Positions 44,982-53,766 are shown, counted from the first letter of the stretch. The stretch is DNA of 64,000 bases from CAVQEG01 sp963711465 (GCA_963711465.1 CAVQEG010000001.1:744001-808000); one strand, 5' to 3'. The notes: generated by a model not told the origin, from the sequence alone. Numbers and translations: made by a program.

Positions 44982-45021
44982 GGGCCGCGAATCCACGCCT
45001 GTACTGGAATTCGTGCGGCCC
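44982..45021 (-). promoter_or_regulatory. Hairpin in the thrS leader
   Basis: GGGCCGCGAATCC pairs with GGAATTCGTGCGGCCC, with two small bulges, around an 11-base loop. It ends 25 bases before the thrS ATG on the minus strand. No T-run follows, so it is not a plain terminator; a translational operator, as in E. coli thrS autoregulation, is possible. No T-box core sequence was recognised. Confidence 0.45.
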
Positions 45022-45075
45022 GTTCGATGTCCAACAAATTGCAGCCAGTACGATAGGCGTGATCGTTAAGATCTC

Positions 45076-45105
45076 CGAAGATAGCAAAGCATCGGCCGCA
45101 GGCAA
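45076..45105 (-). promoter_or_regulatory. Candidate promoter of thrS
   Basis: On the minus strand: TTG, 19-base spacer, TATCTTCG (one mismatch from TAnnTTTG). It would start transcription about 110 bases before the thrS ATG, leaving room for the leader hairpin. The same octamer TATCTTCG occurs 25 bases upstream of the recombinase-like gene start near 62.35 kb. Confidence 0.45.
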
Positions 45106-45132
45106 TGTCGTCCGCTCGGACGCGGCGCTGGT

Positions 45133-46104
45133 TCAGTCGTGCTCCCACGGACGGAGAATCACGTTGCCGATCTTCCTGCCGCTCATGACGTAGCGGTAGG
45201 CCTCCGCCACCTCAGCGATGCCGTAGTCCCGATCGATGAGCGGAGCGAACTGCTTCGAGGCAAGCCGGTCGGCAATCATCGCCACGCTTCGATGTCTGTC
45301 GACGGGGAAGGGAAACGCCACGCGCCGTCCTCGCAGCAGCGGCGTGGCGACCGCCAGGATCAGATTCTGCAGCCCTGCTCCCAGTTCCGATGACACGTAC
45401 GTGCCGTCGCTCTGGAGCAGGTGACGGCACCGTCGGAACGAACTCTTGCCGACGGCGTCGAAGACGAAGTGGAATCGCTCGGCGGTGGCGGTGAAGTCCT
45501 CGCGTTCATAGTCGTAGACCCGCACAGCGCCGAGGCCCCGTACGAGGTCGGTGGAATTCGATCCGCAGACGGCGCTCACACGTGCTCCGGCGTTGCGACA
45601 CAGCTGCAGCAGCGCGGAGCCGATCGCCCCGCTTGCGCCGACGATGAGCACACGATCGTCGGGCCTGAGCTCAACCTTGTTCAGGAAATTGATCGCGTAA
45701 TGGGCGCCTTCGGCGCTGGCGGCCGCGAGGTCGAGGTCGACGTCGTCGGGAACTTCCGCAAGCGCTTCCGAGGCGGAAACGACGAGGAATTCGGCCTGTG
45801 ACGAGAGGCCGTTGTCGTTGAATCCGAAGATGCGATCGCCGACCGAATGGGAACGGACGGAACTGCCGACCGCATCGACGACACCGGCGAAGTCGGTGCC
45901 GGGCACCGGATACCGGGGGCGGAGGAAGCCGGTGATGAACCGCATGATGAATGGTCGGGCGGTGAGAATTGCACAGTCGGTCCGGTTGACGGTGGTTGCC
46001 ATCACCTTCACACGAATTTCGTCGTCTCGCGGCTCGGGGATCGGCAGCTCGGCAACAGCGAGGACGTCGGGCGGACCGTATCGGTAGCGCACCACGGCTT
46101 TCAT
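45133..46104 (-). CDS. Zinc-free medium-chain dehydrogenase, quinone-oxidoreductase-like
   Basis: A 323-residue MDR protein. The N-terminal GroES-like domain opens MKAVVRYRYGPPDVLAVAELP and has the PGTDFAGVVDAVGSSV segment. The Rossmann domain has VLIVGASGAIGSALLQLCRNAGA and YDYEREDF. No structural zinc Cys cluster is seen, which separates it from classical alcohol dehydrogenases and fits NADPH:quinone reductase or enoyl-reductase-like members. The start MKAVVRY was preferred over an upstream in-frame codon. It follows the mla genes on the same strand; a link to them is not evident. Confidence 0.85.
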   Translation of the reverse strand: MKAVVRYRYGPPDVLAVAELPIPEPRDDEIRVKVMATTVNRTDCAILTARPFIMRFITGFLRPRYPVPGTDFAGVVDAVGSSVRSHSVGDRIFGFNDNGLSSQAEFLVVSASEALAEVPDDVDLDLAAASAEGAHYAINFLNKVELRPDDRVLIVGASGAIGSALLQLCRNAGARVSAVCGSNSTDLVRGLGAVRVYDYEREDFTATAERFHFVFDAVGKSSFRRCRHLLQSDGTYVSSELGAGLQNLILAVATPLLRGRRVAFPFPVDRHRSVAMIADRLASKQFAPLIDRDYGIAEVAEAYRYVMSGRKIGNVILRPWEHD

Positions 46105-46140
46105 CGGCACCGCCTCAGCGGGTCGATTCGCAAGCACGAT

Positions 46141-47208
46141 TCACTTGTGTTCATCCTTGAGCACCTCACGCTCGCGCTGCTCGAGGAGCTTCTTCTCACG
46201 GTCGATCTCGGCCATCCGGATCTCGAGCATTTTTTGCTGCAGCTGCACGTTCTCGACCTGTTCTCCGCCGCCGAAGAGCGGACCGAGCAGCCAGTGGTTG
46301 CGCAGCCCGCGCATGTTGATACCGAACTCCTGAGCCGCGAAGCCGGCATTGCCGACGGCCTGGTTGAGCGCTCCGGCGAGCACCTCGAGGGAATCGTAGA
46401 GTGAGCGGTCGTAGAGCAGCGCGCCGACGGTGCCCTTGCCACGGCCCACGTCGGCGATGAGTTTCTGCGCCTCCTCGGTGATCGCGTTGACGGTCGCGGC
46501 CGAGCGCTGCAGCTGATTGCTCATGTCCTCGATCTGCGTTCCGGTCGTGTTGAACAGATGTTCGGCCGTCTGCGTGATCGTCACGAAGTTGTCGTAGGCG
46601 GTCTCGTCGGTCAGGAATTTTCCCAGCGTGCCCTTTCCGTGCGTCAGCATTTTCAGCAGTGTATCAACCGTTTCGGTCACGCTGCGGGCACTGCGGACCA
46701 TGTCGGTGGCCTGTTCGACGACGGCGAAGTAGTCGACCGGGGGAATTCCCTCGATATAGCCACCGGGCGGGATTCGGGGTGCACCTGTCTTTCGCAGCAC
46801 GAGGTTGATCAACTTGTTGCCGACGAGTCCTTCCTGGCCGACGGTAGCGACGGTTGCCTTCGTGATGAACTGGCGGTAATCCTCGTCGATGACCATATCG
46901 ACGCGCACGTAGGAGCTGTCACTGAGCATGAGCTTCACCGAGGCGACACTACCGACCTTGATGCCGTTGAGCATCACCATGGCACCGCCCTGAAGTCCCT
47001 GAACATCCGGGAACGTGGTGTAGACCGGCAGGGTGGCTTCGAAGAGGTTCGTCTTGCCACCGATGATGAACACGGCGGCGACGAGCAGCGCGAATCCGAC
47101 GACGGAGAAGATTCCGGCGCGGAACAGTCGGCGGGCGCGACCGGTATTGATCGCCATCGGTTCCGACGGCGCGGGCGCCGCCGCTTTCGACTCGGTAGTA
47201 TTGGCCAT
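46141..47208 (-). CDS. mlaD: MlaD-family (MCE domain) lipid transport protein
   Basis: A 355-residue inner-membrane-anchored protein. One N-terminal helix (FRAGIFSVVGFALLVAAVFIIGG) is followed by the MCE domain (about 55-135): LPVYTTFPDVQGLQGGAMVMLNGIKVGSV and VDMVIDEDYRQFITKATVATVGQEGLVGNKLINL. A long helical C terminus ends in a charged coiled coil (LEIRMAEIDREKKLLEQRE). MCE proteins form rings that carry phospholipids across the periplasm. It follows the ATPase and permease genes, completing an MlaEFD core; MlaB, MlaC and MlaA are not seen here. Confidence 0.9.
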   Translation of the reverse strand: MANTTESKAAAPAPSEPMAINTGRARRLFRAGIFSVVGFALLVAAVFIIGGKTNLFEATLPVYTTFPDVQGLQGGAMVMLNGIKVGSVASVKLMLSDSSYVRVDMVIDEDYRQFITKATVATVGQEGLVGNKLINLVLRKTGAPRIPPGGYIEGIPPVDYFAVVEQATDMVRSARSVTETVDTLLKMLTHGKGTLGKFLTDETAYDNFVTITQTAEHLFNTTGTQIEDMSNQLQRSAATVNAITEEAQKLIADVGRGKGTVGALLYDRSLYDSLEVLAGALNQAVGNAGFAAQEFGINMRGLRNHWLLGPLFGGGEQVENVQLQQKMLEIRMAEIDREKKLLEQREREVLKDEHK

Positions 47209-47231
47209 GTCTGAAGCGCCGACCGTAGTGG

Positions 47232-47975
47232 TCAGGACGGATTGGTGACGTGTTCGATCGAGAAGTAGACGTCGAGGAACGGGTCGTCGGCGTTCTTGGC
47301 CTCCTCCTGGGTACCGATGAAGGCGATTCGTCCATCCTGGATGGAGGCGACGCGATCGGCCACCAGCTGCAGGCAGTACGGATCGTGGGTGACGACGACA
47401 CCGGTGACGCCGATGTCCTGTTTGAGCTTGTTGATCAACTGTGAGATTTCCCGCGTCGTTTCCGGATCGAGGCCGGTCGTCGGCTCGTCGTAGAGCAGGT
47501 AGTCGGGTTCGGCGATGATCGTACGCGCCACACCGATGCGTTTGCGCTGACCGCCCGAGAGCTCGCTCGGCATACGGTTGATCTTATCCGGCAGGCCGAC
47601 CTGTTCGAGGTAGTACATCACCTTTTCCTCCCGCTCCTTCTTCGACAGCGTCGTGCCCTTCTCCAGGGGGAATGCAAGGTTCTGACCGACCGTAAAGGAA
47701 TCGAAGAGTGCGCCGGACTGGAAGACGTAGCCGACCTTGCGGCGCACCTGCAGGAGCGTTTGCATATCGGCGTCGACGACCTCGACGTCGTCGACGAGAA
47801 TCGACCCGCCGTCGGGTTCGATCAGCCGGATGATCGTCTTGAGCAGCACGCTCTTGCCGGCGCCCGAGCGTCCGAGCAGCACGATGGTCTCTCCGTCGTT
47901 GATGTCGAGGTCGATGCCCTGCAGCGGATGCAGGGTAGGGGAGAAGGACTTATAGACGTTGCGGATCCGGATCAT
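47232..47975 (-). CDS. mlaF: ABC transporter ATPase, MlaF-like
   Basis: A 247-residue ATPase with LLGRSGAGKSVLLKTIIRLI (Walker A), YVFQSGALFDSFTVGQNLAF (Q-loop), LSGGQRKRIGVARTI (signature) and LLYDEPTTGLDPET (Walker B). The GRSGAGKSV and FDSFTV spelling is typical of MlaF/Mkl rather than generic importers. It energises the permease whose gene overlaps its start by 4 bp (ATGA), and its stop lies 23 bp before mlaD. Confidence 0.93.
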   Translation of the reverse strand: MIRIRNVYKSFSPTLHPLQGIDLDINDGETIVLLGRSGAGKSVLLKTIIRLIEPDGGSILVDDVEVVDADMQTLLQVRRKVGYVFQSGALFDSFTVGQNLAFPLEKGTTLSKKEREEKVMYYLEQVGLPDKINRMPSELSGGQRKRIGVARTIIAEPDYLLYDEPTTGLDPETTREISQLINKLKQDIGVTGVVVTHDPYCLQLVADRVASIQDGRIAFIGTQEEAKNADDPFLDVYFSIEHVTNPS

Positions 47976-48856
47976 CGCGGGTAGAGGATTTCATAGAGTG
48001 GCAACGTCAGGCGCACGATCACCATGTCGATCAGGATGATCCACAATGAGGCCAGCACGACCGCCGAGCTCGTGGCGCGGCCGACGCCTTCGGTTCCGCT
48101 GGTAGCGGTGAAGCCCTTGTAACAGCCGATGATTGCGATCGCGAAACCGAAGGGAATCGTCTTGGCGACACCGGGTACCAGATCGAGGAACCAGAGTGCG
48201 GCGAGCACCTGATTGTAGTAGTAGTGGACGGTGACGCCCGTGGTGAGGAACTCCGCGACGTAGCTTCCGACGATGCCGACGAAATCCGCGAAGAGCGTCA
48301 GCGCAGGCATCAGGATCATCATCGCGATCACGCGCGTGGTCACGAGATAGTTGTAGGCGTCGACGCCCATTGCTTCGAGCGCCTCGATCTGCTCGGTCAC
48401 CTTCATCGAGCCGATTTCCGCACCGATGCTCGAGCCGACCCGACCAGCGACAATCAGCGCGGTGATCACCGGCGCAATCTCCCGCAGCAGCGAAATCGTG
48501 ACCAGCGCCGGGATGAACGCCTGGGCACCGAATTCCTCCATCGTCGGCCGCGACTGCATCGCCAGGATGAGTCCCATGATGAAGTTGATCACCGCGATCA
48601 GCGGCAGCGACATCGCCCCGAGCTGGTCGATGTGCCGGATCACCTGACCGAATTCGTAGGGAGGCAGAAACACGGTCTTGAAGAACCGACCGAGGAAGAT
48701 CGTGTAGCCACCGAAGTTCTCGACGGCACTCCGTAAACGGTGCACGTTGGCGATGGTTGGATGATGGTGCCGCGGCGCGCGCGACCGGGTTTCGGGCGGC
48801 TGCTCCCGATGCGGATTGTCCAAACTAGCGATCTCCCGTAATTTCCGGTTTCTCAT
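47972..48856 (-). CDS. mlaE: ABC transporter permease, MlaE-like
   Basis: A permease of up to 294 residues. Conserved core: AMSLPLIAVINFIMGLILAMQ, FIPALVTISLLREIAPVITALIVAGRVGSSIGAEIGSMKVTEQIEALEAMGVD, and the C-terminal GFAIAIIGCYKGFTA. Five or so helices. The first 38 residues (MRNRKLREIASLDNPHREQ...) are polar and atypical. They run to within 14 bp of the divergent cysteine desulfurase start and overlap its candidate promoter. A GTG at 48745 (VHRLRSAVENFGG) is a credible true start. The downstream ATPase gene overlaps by 4 bp. Confidence 0.9.
   Translation of the reverse strand: MRNRKLREIASLDNPHREQPPETRSRAPRHHHPTIANVHRLRSAVENFGGYTIFLGRFFKTVFLPPYEFGQVIRHIDQLGAMSLPLIAVINFIMGLILAMQSRPTMEEFGAQAFIPALVTISLLREIAPVITALIVAGRVGSSIGAEIGSMKVTEQIEALEAMGVDAYNYLVTTRVIAMMILMPALTLFADFVGIVGSYVAEFLTTGVTVHYYYNQVLAALWFLDLVPGVAKTIPFGFAIAIIGCYKGFTATSGTEGVGRATSSAVVLASLWIILIDMVIVRLTLPLYEILYPR
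48816..48846 (+). promoter_or_regulatory. Candidate promoter of the cysteine desulfurase-like gene
   Basis: TTG, a 20-base spacer and TAATTTCC. It would start transcription about 18 bases before the ATG. It overlaps the extreme 5' end of the mlaE reading frame, which supports a later start for mlaE. The last two core bases deviate from consensus. Confidence 0.35.
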
Positions 48857-48870
48857 CAACTGCCGTACCC

Positions 48871-50208
48871 ATGGACAAGCTCCAGCAGATCCGCGATCAG
48901 TTCCCCATCACCCGCCAGCACTTCGTCAACGCCAGAGGCCAGGATCACCCGATCATCTACCTCGACCATGGAGCCAGCACGCACCCGCCCGCGCCCGTGC
49001 TCGAGGCCTATACGGAGTTTCTCGAGCGGTACTATGCCAACATCCATCGCGGCAATCACTTCCTGTCGCAGAAAGCCTCCGAGCTATTCGACAACGTCAC
49101 CGGTACGGTGCTCGGGTTCGTCAACGGCGATGCCTCCCACGATGGCGTGGTGCTGACGACCAACACGACCACCGCGCTGGACATCGCCAGCTACCTGATG
49201 CAGGATGTCGAGGGACTGACGCTGGTGTCGAACATGGAGCATCACTCCAATGATCTGCCGCACCGACGACGCGGACCGGTCGGTCGCATCCGCGTCGACG
49301 ACGACGGGACGCTCGATTACGGCGATCTGGAGGAAAGGCTGAAGTCCAGCCGCGTCAAACTCGTGGCGCTCACCGGTGCAAGCAACGTCACCGGGTACAT
49401 GCCCGATATCAGACTGGTCGCACGCCTGGCGCATGCCCACGGCGCGCGCCTGCTGGTCGATGCCGCACAGCTGCTGGCCCACCACCGCATCGACATGCAT
49501 CCGAGCGACGACGAAGGGATCGACTTCATCGCCGCGGCCGGGCACAAGGCCTACGCTCCGTTCGGCGCGGCATTCCTCGTCGCGCCCATGGAGGTGATCT
49601 GCAACGTGCCGCCGTACATCCCGGGTGGCGGTACCGTCAAGTTCGTCTCCGAGACGAACGTCGTCTGGGCCGATGCGGTCGAGCGCCATGTGGGTGGAAC
49701 GCCCAACATTCCCGGCGTCATCGCACTCGGCAAGTCGCTGGAATGGCTCTCGGCCATCGGGATGGACTGGATCCGCCGCCACGAACTGGAGCTGCTGCGC
49801 AGCGTCGAAGGGCGGCTGCGCGCGATTCCCGGCGTCGCCTTCCTCGGTGAGATTCCCAGCGACCGGAAGCTCGGCGTGCTGTCATTCAACATCGCCGGAT
49901 ACCACCACGAGGATGTGTCGTCGATCCTGAACAATGAATTCGGAATCGCCACGCGCAACGGCTGCTTCTGTGCACACCCGTATCTGTCGCAACTGCTTGG
50001 ATGTACCGACGCGGAGGCGATCCGACGGAAGGTGGCCAACGGGGAGGACGTCCTGCTGCCGGGTGCGGTTCGCGCCACGATCGGCATCTTCAACGACGCC
50101 AGCGACCTCGACAAGCTCGTCGACGCTGTCGCTCACATTGCCTCGGGTGAGTATCGCGCCGAAGCGCACATCGATGCCTCGCAGAGCGCTTGTACCGAGG
50201 TCGCCTGA
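48871..50208 (+). CDS. Cysteine desulfurase-like class V aminotransferase
   Basis: A 445-residue PLP enzyme: IIYLDHGASTHPPAPVLEAY, SNMEHHSNDLPHR (the His stacking on PLP), LVDAAQLLAHHRIDMH, the Schiff-base Lys in AAAGHKAYAPFGAAF, and RNGCFCAHPYLSQLLG holding the candidate active-site Cys. The family is SufS/CsdA-like but longer, and the substrate loop differs from standard SufS (RxGCHCA in many), so it may be a specialised desulfurase or related lyase. No suf/isc scaffold genes are adjacent. A strong terminator follows. Confidence 0.85.
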   Translation: MDKLQQIRDQFPITRQHFVNARGQDHPIIYLDHGASTHPPAPVLEAYTEFLERYYANIHRGNHFLSQKASELFDNVTGTVLGFVNGDASHDGVVLTTNTTTALDIASYLMQDVEGLTLVSNMEHHSNDLPHRRRGPVGRIRVDDDGTLDYGDLEERLKSSRVKLVALTGASNVTGYMPDIRLVARLAHAHGARLLVDAAQLLAHHRIDMHPSDDEGIDFIAAAGHKAYAPFGAAFLVAPMEVICNVPPYIPGGGTVKFVSETNVVWADAVERHVGGTPNIPGVIALGKSLEWLSAIGMDWIRRHELELLRSVEGRLRAIPGVAFLGEIPSDRKLGVLSFNIAGYHHEDVSSILNNEFGIATRNGCFCAHPYLSQLLGCTDAEAIRRKVANGEDVLLPGAVRATIGIFNDASDLDKLVDAVAHIASGEYRAEAHIDASQSACTEVA

Positions 50209-50248
50209 TCGCAGCGCGGTAGCTTGACCGAATCCTTGAGGTTAATTC

Positions 50249-50290
50249 AAACGGGAGCGATCCTTCGCGGGGTCGCTCCCGTTTCTCGTT
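50249..50290 (+). terminator. Rho-independent terminator after the desulfurase-like gene
   Basis: A perfect 12-bp stem, AAACGGGAGCGA / TCGCTCCCGTTT, around a 12-base loop, ending in the T-containing GTTTCTCGTT. It separates this gene from ychF. Confidence 0.88.
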
Positions 50291-50347
50291 GGCATCCCCG
50301 CGGGTTTAGGCCGCTGTGCCGACCGATCCGTTACAATTCATGCACGG

Positions 50348-50375
50348 TTGCGCCGCGCGAGCGTATCTAACTTTG
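50348..50375 (+). promoter_or_regulatory. Candidate promoter of ychF
   Basis: TTG, a 17-base spacer and TAACTTTG, an exact match to the Bacteroidota TAnnTTTG core. Expected transcription start about 36 bases before the ychF ATG. This is the best consensus match I found in the window. Confidence 0.55.
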
Positions 50376-50418
50376 CCGGCTGTACCAGTCCGTTCGTATC
50401 CAATTCCCCGAGTGTTCG

Positions 50419-51513
50419 ATGGGTTTCGCCTGTGGAATCGTCGGTCTGCCGAACGTCGGCAAGTCGACGCTGTTCAATGCCATTACCGCCGCCGGCATCG
50501 CCGCCGAGAATTTTCCCTTCTGCACGATCGAGCCGAATTCCGGTGTCGTTCCCGTTCCGGATCCGCGTCTGGACCGGCTCGCAACGATCTATCACACGAG
50601 AAAGGTCGTACCGACGACGATCGAATTCGTGGACATCGCCGGGCTCGTGCGTGGCGCATCGAAGGGGGAGGGTCTCGGCAATCAGTTTCTCTCACATATC
50701 CGGAGTGTCGATGCGGTGGCGCACGTGGTCAGGTGCTTCTCCGATGAGAACGTCGTCCACGTCGAGGGAAGCGTCGATCCGATCCGCGACATTGAGACAA
50801 TCGAAACCGAGCTGATCCTGAAGGATCTCGAAACGGTACAGAAGCGGCTCGACGCGGCGTCCCGGCGCATCAAGGCGGCCGACAAGTCCGCTCCGATCGA
50901 AATCGATCTGTGTACCCGGCTGACGTCGCATCTCTCCGAAGGCAACCTCGCGCGCACGTTCGAACGCACCGATGCCGAGGCCGCCATCCTCTCTGAGTAC
51001 CACCTGCTGACCGACAAGCCCGTGATGTATATCGCCAACACCGACGAGGCGGGCGTACTCGAGGGCAACGAGCAGATCGAACGCGTCCGGCAGTTCGCCG
51101 CCCGGCGTGGCTTTGCGGTCGTTCCCGTCTGCGCAAAGATTGAATCCGAAATCGCTGAACTCGATCCGTCGGAACGCGCGGAGTTCCTCGAATCACTCGG
51201 ACTGCAGGAGCCGGGACTCTACGCGATCATCCGCCAGGGGTACGATCTGCTCGGTCTGCTGACGTTCTTTACCGCCGGAGAAAAGGAGTGCCGCGCGTGG
51301 ACGGTCGAGCGCGGCTCGAAGGCACCGCAGGCCGCCGGCGTGATCCACACCGATTTCGAGAAGGGATTCATCCGCGCCGAAGTGCAGAGCTACGAGGATG
51401 TCGATCGGCTGGGTAGTGAGCAGGCGGTGAAGGAGGCCGGGCTCTACCGCGTTGAAGGACGCGACTACGTCGTCCGCGACGGCGATGTGATGTTCTTCCG
51501 GTTCAACGTGTAG
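50419..51513 (+). CDS. ychF: Redox-regulated ATPase YchF
   Basis: A 364-residue Obg-family P-loop protein. GIVGLPNVGKSTLFNAIT (Walker A), FVDIAGLVRGASKGEGLGNQFLSHIRSVDAV (switch II), MYIANTDE in place of the NKxD GTP-specificity motif (hence ATP preference), and a C-terminal TGS domain with TFFTAGEKECRAWTVERGSKAPQAAGVIHTDFEKGFIRAEV. Full length and all motifs present. It is linked to stress and translation control in other bacteria. Confidence 0.97.
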   Translation: MGFACGIVGLPNVGKSTLFNAITAAGIAAENFPFCTIEPNSGVVPVPDPRLDRLATIYHTRKVVPTTIEFVDIAGLVRGASKGEGLGNQFLSHIRSVDAVAHVVRCFSDENVVHVEGSVDPIRDIETIETELILKDLETVQKRLDAASRRIKAADKSAPIEIDLCTRLTSHLSEGNLARTFERTDAEAAILSEYHLLTDKPVMYIANTDEAGVLEGNEQIERVRQFAARRGFAVVPVCAKIESEIAELDPSERAEFLESLGLQEPGLYAIIRQGYDLLGLLTFFTAGEKECRAWTVERGSKAPQAAGVIHTDFEKGFIRAEVQSYEDVDRLGSEQAVKEAGLYRVEGRDYVVRDGDVMFFRFNV

Positions 51514-51540
51514 TCGACGGTGTGGGACGTCTGCCGGTGC

Positions 51541-52164
51541 TCACTTCCGCAGGTGCACGTCCGGATAGCTGAGTCCCGGGTATATCGCCTTCCAGCGTCC
51601 GCCTTCGAGCACGAAATGCAGCACCACCGCATCACCCGGATCATCGAATGAATCCTGCACCGCCTGCGGCGAGCGGTGCCGTCGGATTCGAATGGAGATG
51701 CTGTCGCTGGAACCGCCCTCGACGACGAACGTCGGGTTGTGCACCGAACGCAGCGTCTGCTGTGCCGCCGACCATATGTCCTCGGCGCTGCCGCCCGATG
51801 GCGTACCCACCGCCTTGGAACTCCGATCTGCGAGCATGGCGAAGAACCGGACTCGATTTCCCGATTCGATCACCTGAACGAACGTGCGCGCGCTGTCGAG
51901 CACCTGGTGCTGGAGTGCCGTGGGAATGCCACCGACGAGCCGTTCACCGGCCGCGGTGTTCTGCGCGGCCTCGAGCTCGCTCCGATTTCCGGCAGTCGCG
52001 GAATCCACCGGAGGTGTCGCGGCCGCAGCGGCCGCCGTGTCGATCGGCGTGCGCGCCTCCTGCACCTGCTCGCGACCGCAGGCGAGGGCTGCAACCGAAA
52101 GCAGGCATGCGAGAATGAGCAGTCGCGGATCAATGCATCGATAGTGGCCGGTGCTGACGGTCAT
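51541..52164 (-). CDS. Lipoprotein of unknown function
   Basis: A 207-residue protein with a lipoprotein signal (LLILACLLSVAALACG, Cys near 29). A low-complexity Ala/Thr linker (DTAAAAAATPPVDSATAG) follows, then a compact domain of about 130 residues with ARTFVQVIESGNRVRFFAMLAD and DAVVLHFVLEGGRWKAIYPGL. The last part resembles NTF2-like or DUF4878-type small domains (charged helix, then VxFxxExGxWKI), but I cannot assign a family firmly. It converges on ychF with 27 bp between stops. Confidence 0.68.
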   Translation of the reverse strand: MTVSTGHYRCIDPRLLILACLLSVAALACGREQVQEARTPIDTAAAAAATPPVDSATAGNRSELEAAQNTAAGERLVGGIPTALQHQVLDSARTFVQVIESGNRVRFFAMLADRSSKAVGTPSGGSAEDIWSAAQQTLRSVHNPTFVVEGGSSDSISIRIRRHRSPQAVQDSFDDPGDAVVLHFVLEGGRWKAIYPGLSYPDVHLRK

Positions 52165-52380
52165 GACGAGCGCGAATCACGTGTGGACGTTGTCGATTGA
52201 TCCTTCAATCTAGCGACAATCGCAGCGAACCGTCGGGAGCACAGCCCGGAGGCGTCCGATGAACGCTGCGTTGATTCCTATTTTCGCAGCTCCAGAGTCC
52301 GTCCATGCCCTCTTCGACGGCGTCGCTCGGCGACATCGGCCGCACCGGCAGCGCCAATCACATTCCACGAGGTCCCGCCC

Positions 52381-53643
52381 ATGCGCACGCTCCGACGTCC
52401 CCGATCGGCCGCACTCGCCATTACCGTATTCATTCTGATCGCATCCTCACTCGACTCCAGCGCGCAGACCGCGGTGCAACCCGGCGTCGACGTCCTGATC
52501 GCGCAGGGCTTCGCGCCGCTCGTCGGAAAGCGCGTCGGGCTGGTGATCAACCACACGTCGGTGACGAGCGATCCGCGGACAACGACGCTCGATGCGTTCC
52601 TGGCGACCGACCGTTGTCGGGTCACCGCCTTGTTCGCGCCCGAACACGGGATCGACGGTGCGGCGCTGGCGGGACAGAAGGTCGGCGCGGTGGTCGACCG
52701 ACAGCACGACCTCCCGGTCTACTCGCTCTACGGCGCGACAAGGCGGCCGACGAAGGAGATGCTTCGCAACGTCGACGTGATGGTCTACGACATCCAGGAC
52801 ATCGGCGTGCGAAGCTACACGTTCATCTCGACGCTCATCAACGTGATGGAGGGATGTGCCGACGCCGGCGTTCCCGTAGTGGTACTGGATCGTCCGAATC
52901 CGATCGGGGGGACGGTGGTGGACGGTCCGGTGCTGGACCCCGCCTTCCGCTCGTTCGTCGGAATCGTTCCTGTACCCTACGTCTACGGGCTGACCGCCGG
53001 GGAACTGGCGACGATGGCGAATTCCGAGGGATGGCTCGACGGCGGGAGATCGTGCGATCTGTCGGTGATTCGGATGCACGGGTGGCGACGGTCGATGCGG
53101 TGGAGGGAAACTGGACTGCAGTGGATACCGACGTCGCCGCACGTTCCGACGCCCGAAGCGGCCTTCGCCAATGCGGTCACCGGAGCGATCGGGGAGATCG
53201 GCGTCGTAAGCATCGGCATCGGCTACACGCTGCCCTTCGAGCTGATTGGCGCCACCTGGATGGACGGTCGTGCATTTGCCGATCGAATGAACGGCTTGAA
53301 TCTCGAAGGACTGTACTTCCGGCCGACGAGTTATCAGCCATTCTACGGAATGTCGCACGGGCAGGTGTGCGGCGGTGTGCAGCTGATGCGCATCGGCTCG
53401 GAGGTCCAGCCGTTCACGGCGACGATCGCACTGTTGACCACGCTGCGCGATGCCTACCCCGATCGAAAGCTCTTCGAATCGGTGGCGACCGACCACTGGG
53501 CAATGTTCGACAAAGTGTGCGGCGGCGATACGATTCGTCGGCAGCTGCTTGCCGGAGCGTCGTTCGAGCAGATCGTCAGCGGCTGGCGTGCGGGTCTCGA
53601 CGCTTACATCGCAAAGCGGGCGAAATACCTGCTGTACCAATAG
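52381..53643 (+). CDS. namZ: Exo-beta-N-acetylmuramidase NamZ family (DUF1343)
   Basis: A 420-residue secreted protein: signal peptide (SAALAITVFILIASSLDSSAQ), then the DUF1343 domain. Signatures: GVDVLIAQGFAPLVGKRVGLVINHTS, FAPEHGIDGAALAG, LPVYSLYGATRRPTKEML, DIQDIGVRSYTFISTL, VVLDRPNPIGG and GLTAGELATMANSE. NamZ releases N-acetylmuramic acid from the non-reducing ends of peptidoglycan fragments, so it would work in cell-wall recycling outside the cytoplasm. A longer overlapping frame on the same strand is a shadow. The 14-bp array and IS element lie just downstream. Confidence 0.92.
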   Translation: MRTLRRPRSAALAITVFILIASSLDSSAQTAVQPGVDVLIAQGFAPLVGKRVGLVINHTSVTSDPRTTTLDAFLATDRCRVTALFAPEHGIDGAALAGQKVGAVVDRQHDLPVYSLYGATRRPTKEMLRNVDVMVYDIQDIGVRSYTFISTLINVMEGCADAGVPVVVLDRPNPIGGTVVDGPVLDPAFRSFVGIVPVPYVYGLTAGELATMANSEGWLDGGRSCDLSVIRMHGWRRSMRWRETGLQWIPTSPHVPTPEAAFANAVTGAIGEIGVVSIGIGYTLPFELIGATWMDGRAFADRMNGLNLEGLYFRPTSYQPFYGMSHGQVCGGVQLMRIGSEVQPFTATIALLTTLRDAYPDRKLFESVATDHWAMFDKVCGGDTIRRQLLAGASFEQIVSGWRAGLDAYIAKRAKYLLYQ

Positions 53644-53766
53644 GTTCGGCGGAGGTCCCAAACGCGCGGAATTGAATTCCGTCGATTGCGGCGTCGCACG
53701 GTCTCTGCCGGAATTTCACCCGACCAATTCCACTCATGAACATCCACTCGTAAAATTCCGGTCGAG

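Noticed and set aside
43104..45056. 650-codon open frame antisense to thrS
   Set aside because: High-G+C shadow: rich in Val/Arg/Leu/His with no domain, and thrS on the other strand is unmistakable.
48871..50208. SUF iron-sulfur assembly operon
   Set aside because: Only a desulfurase-like gene is present; neighbours are mla genes and ychF.
52305..53675. 456-codon frame overlapping namZ on the same strand
   Set aside because: Arg/Asp/Gly-rich and without motifs, while the other frame has all NamZ signatures and a signal peptide.
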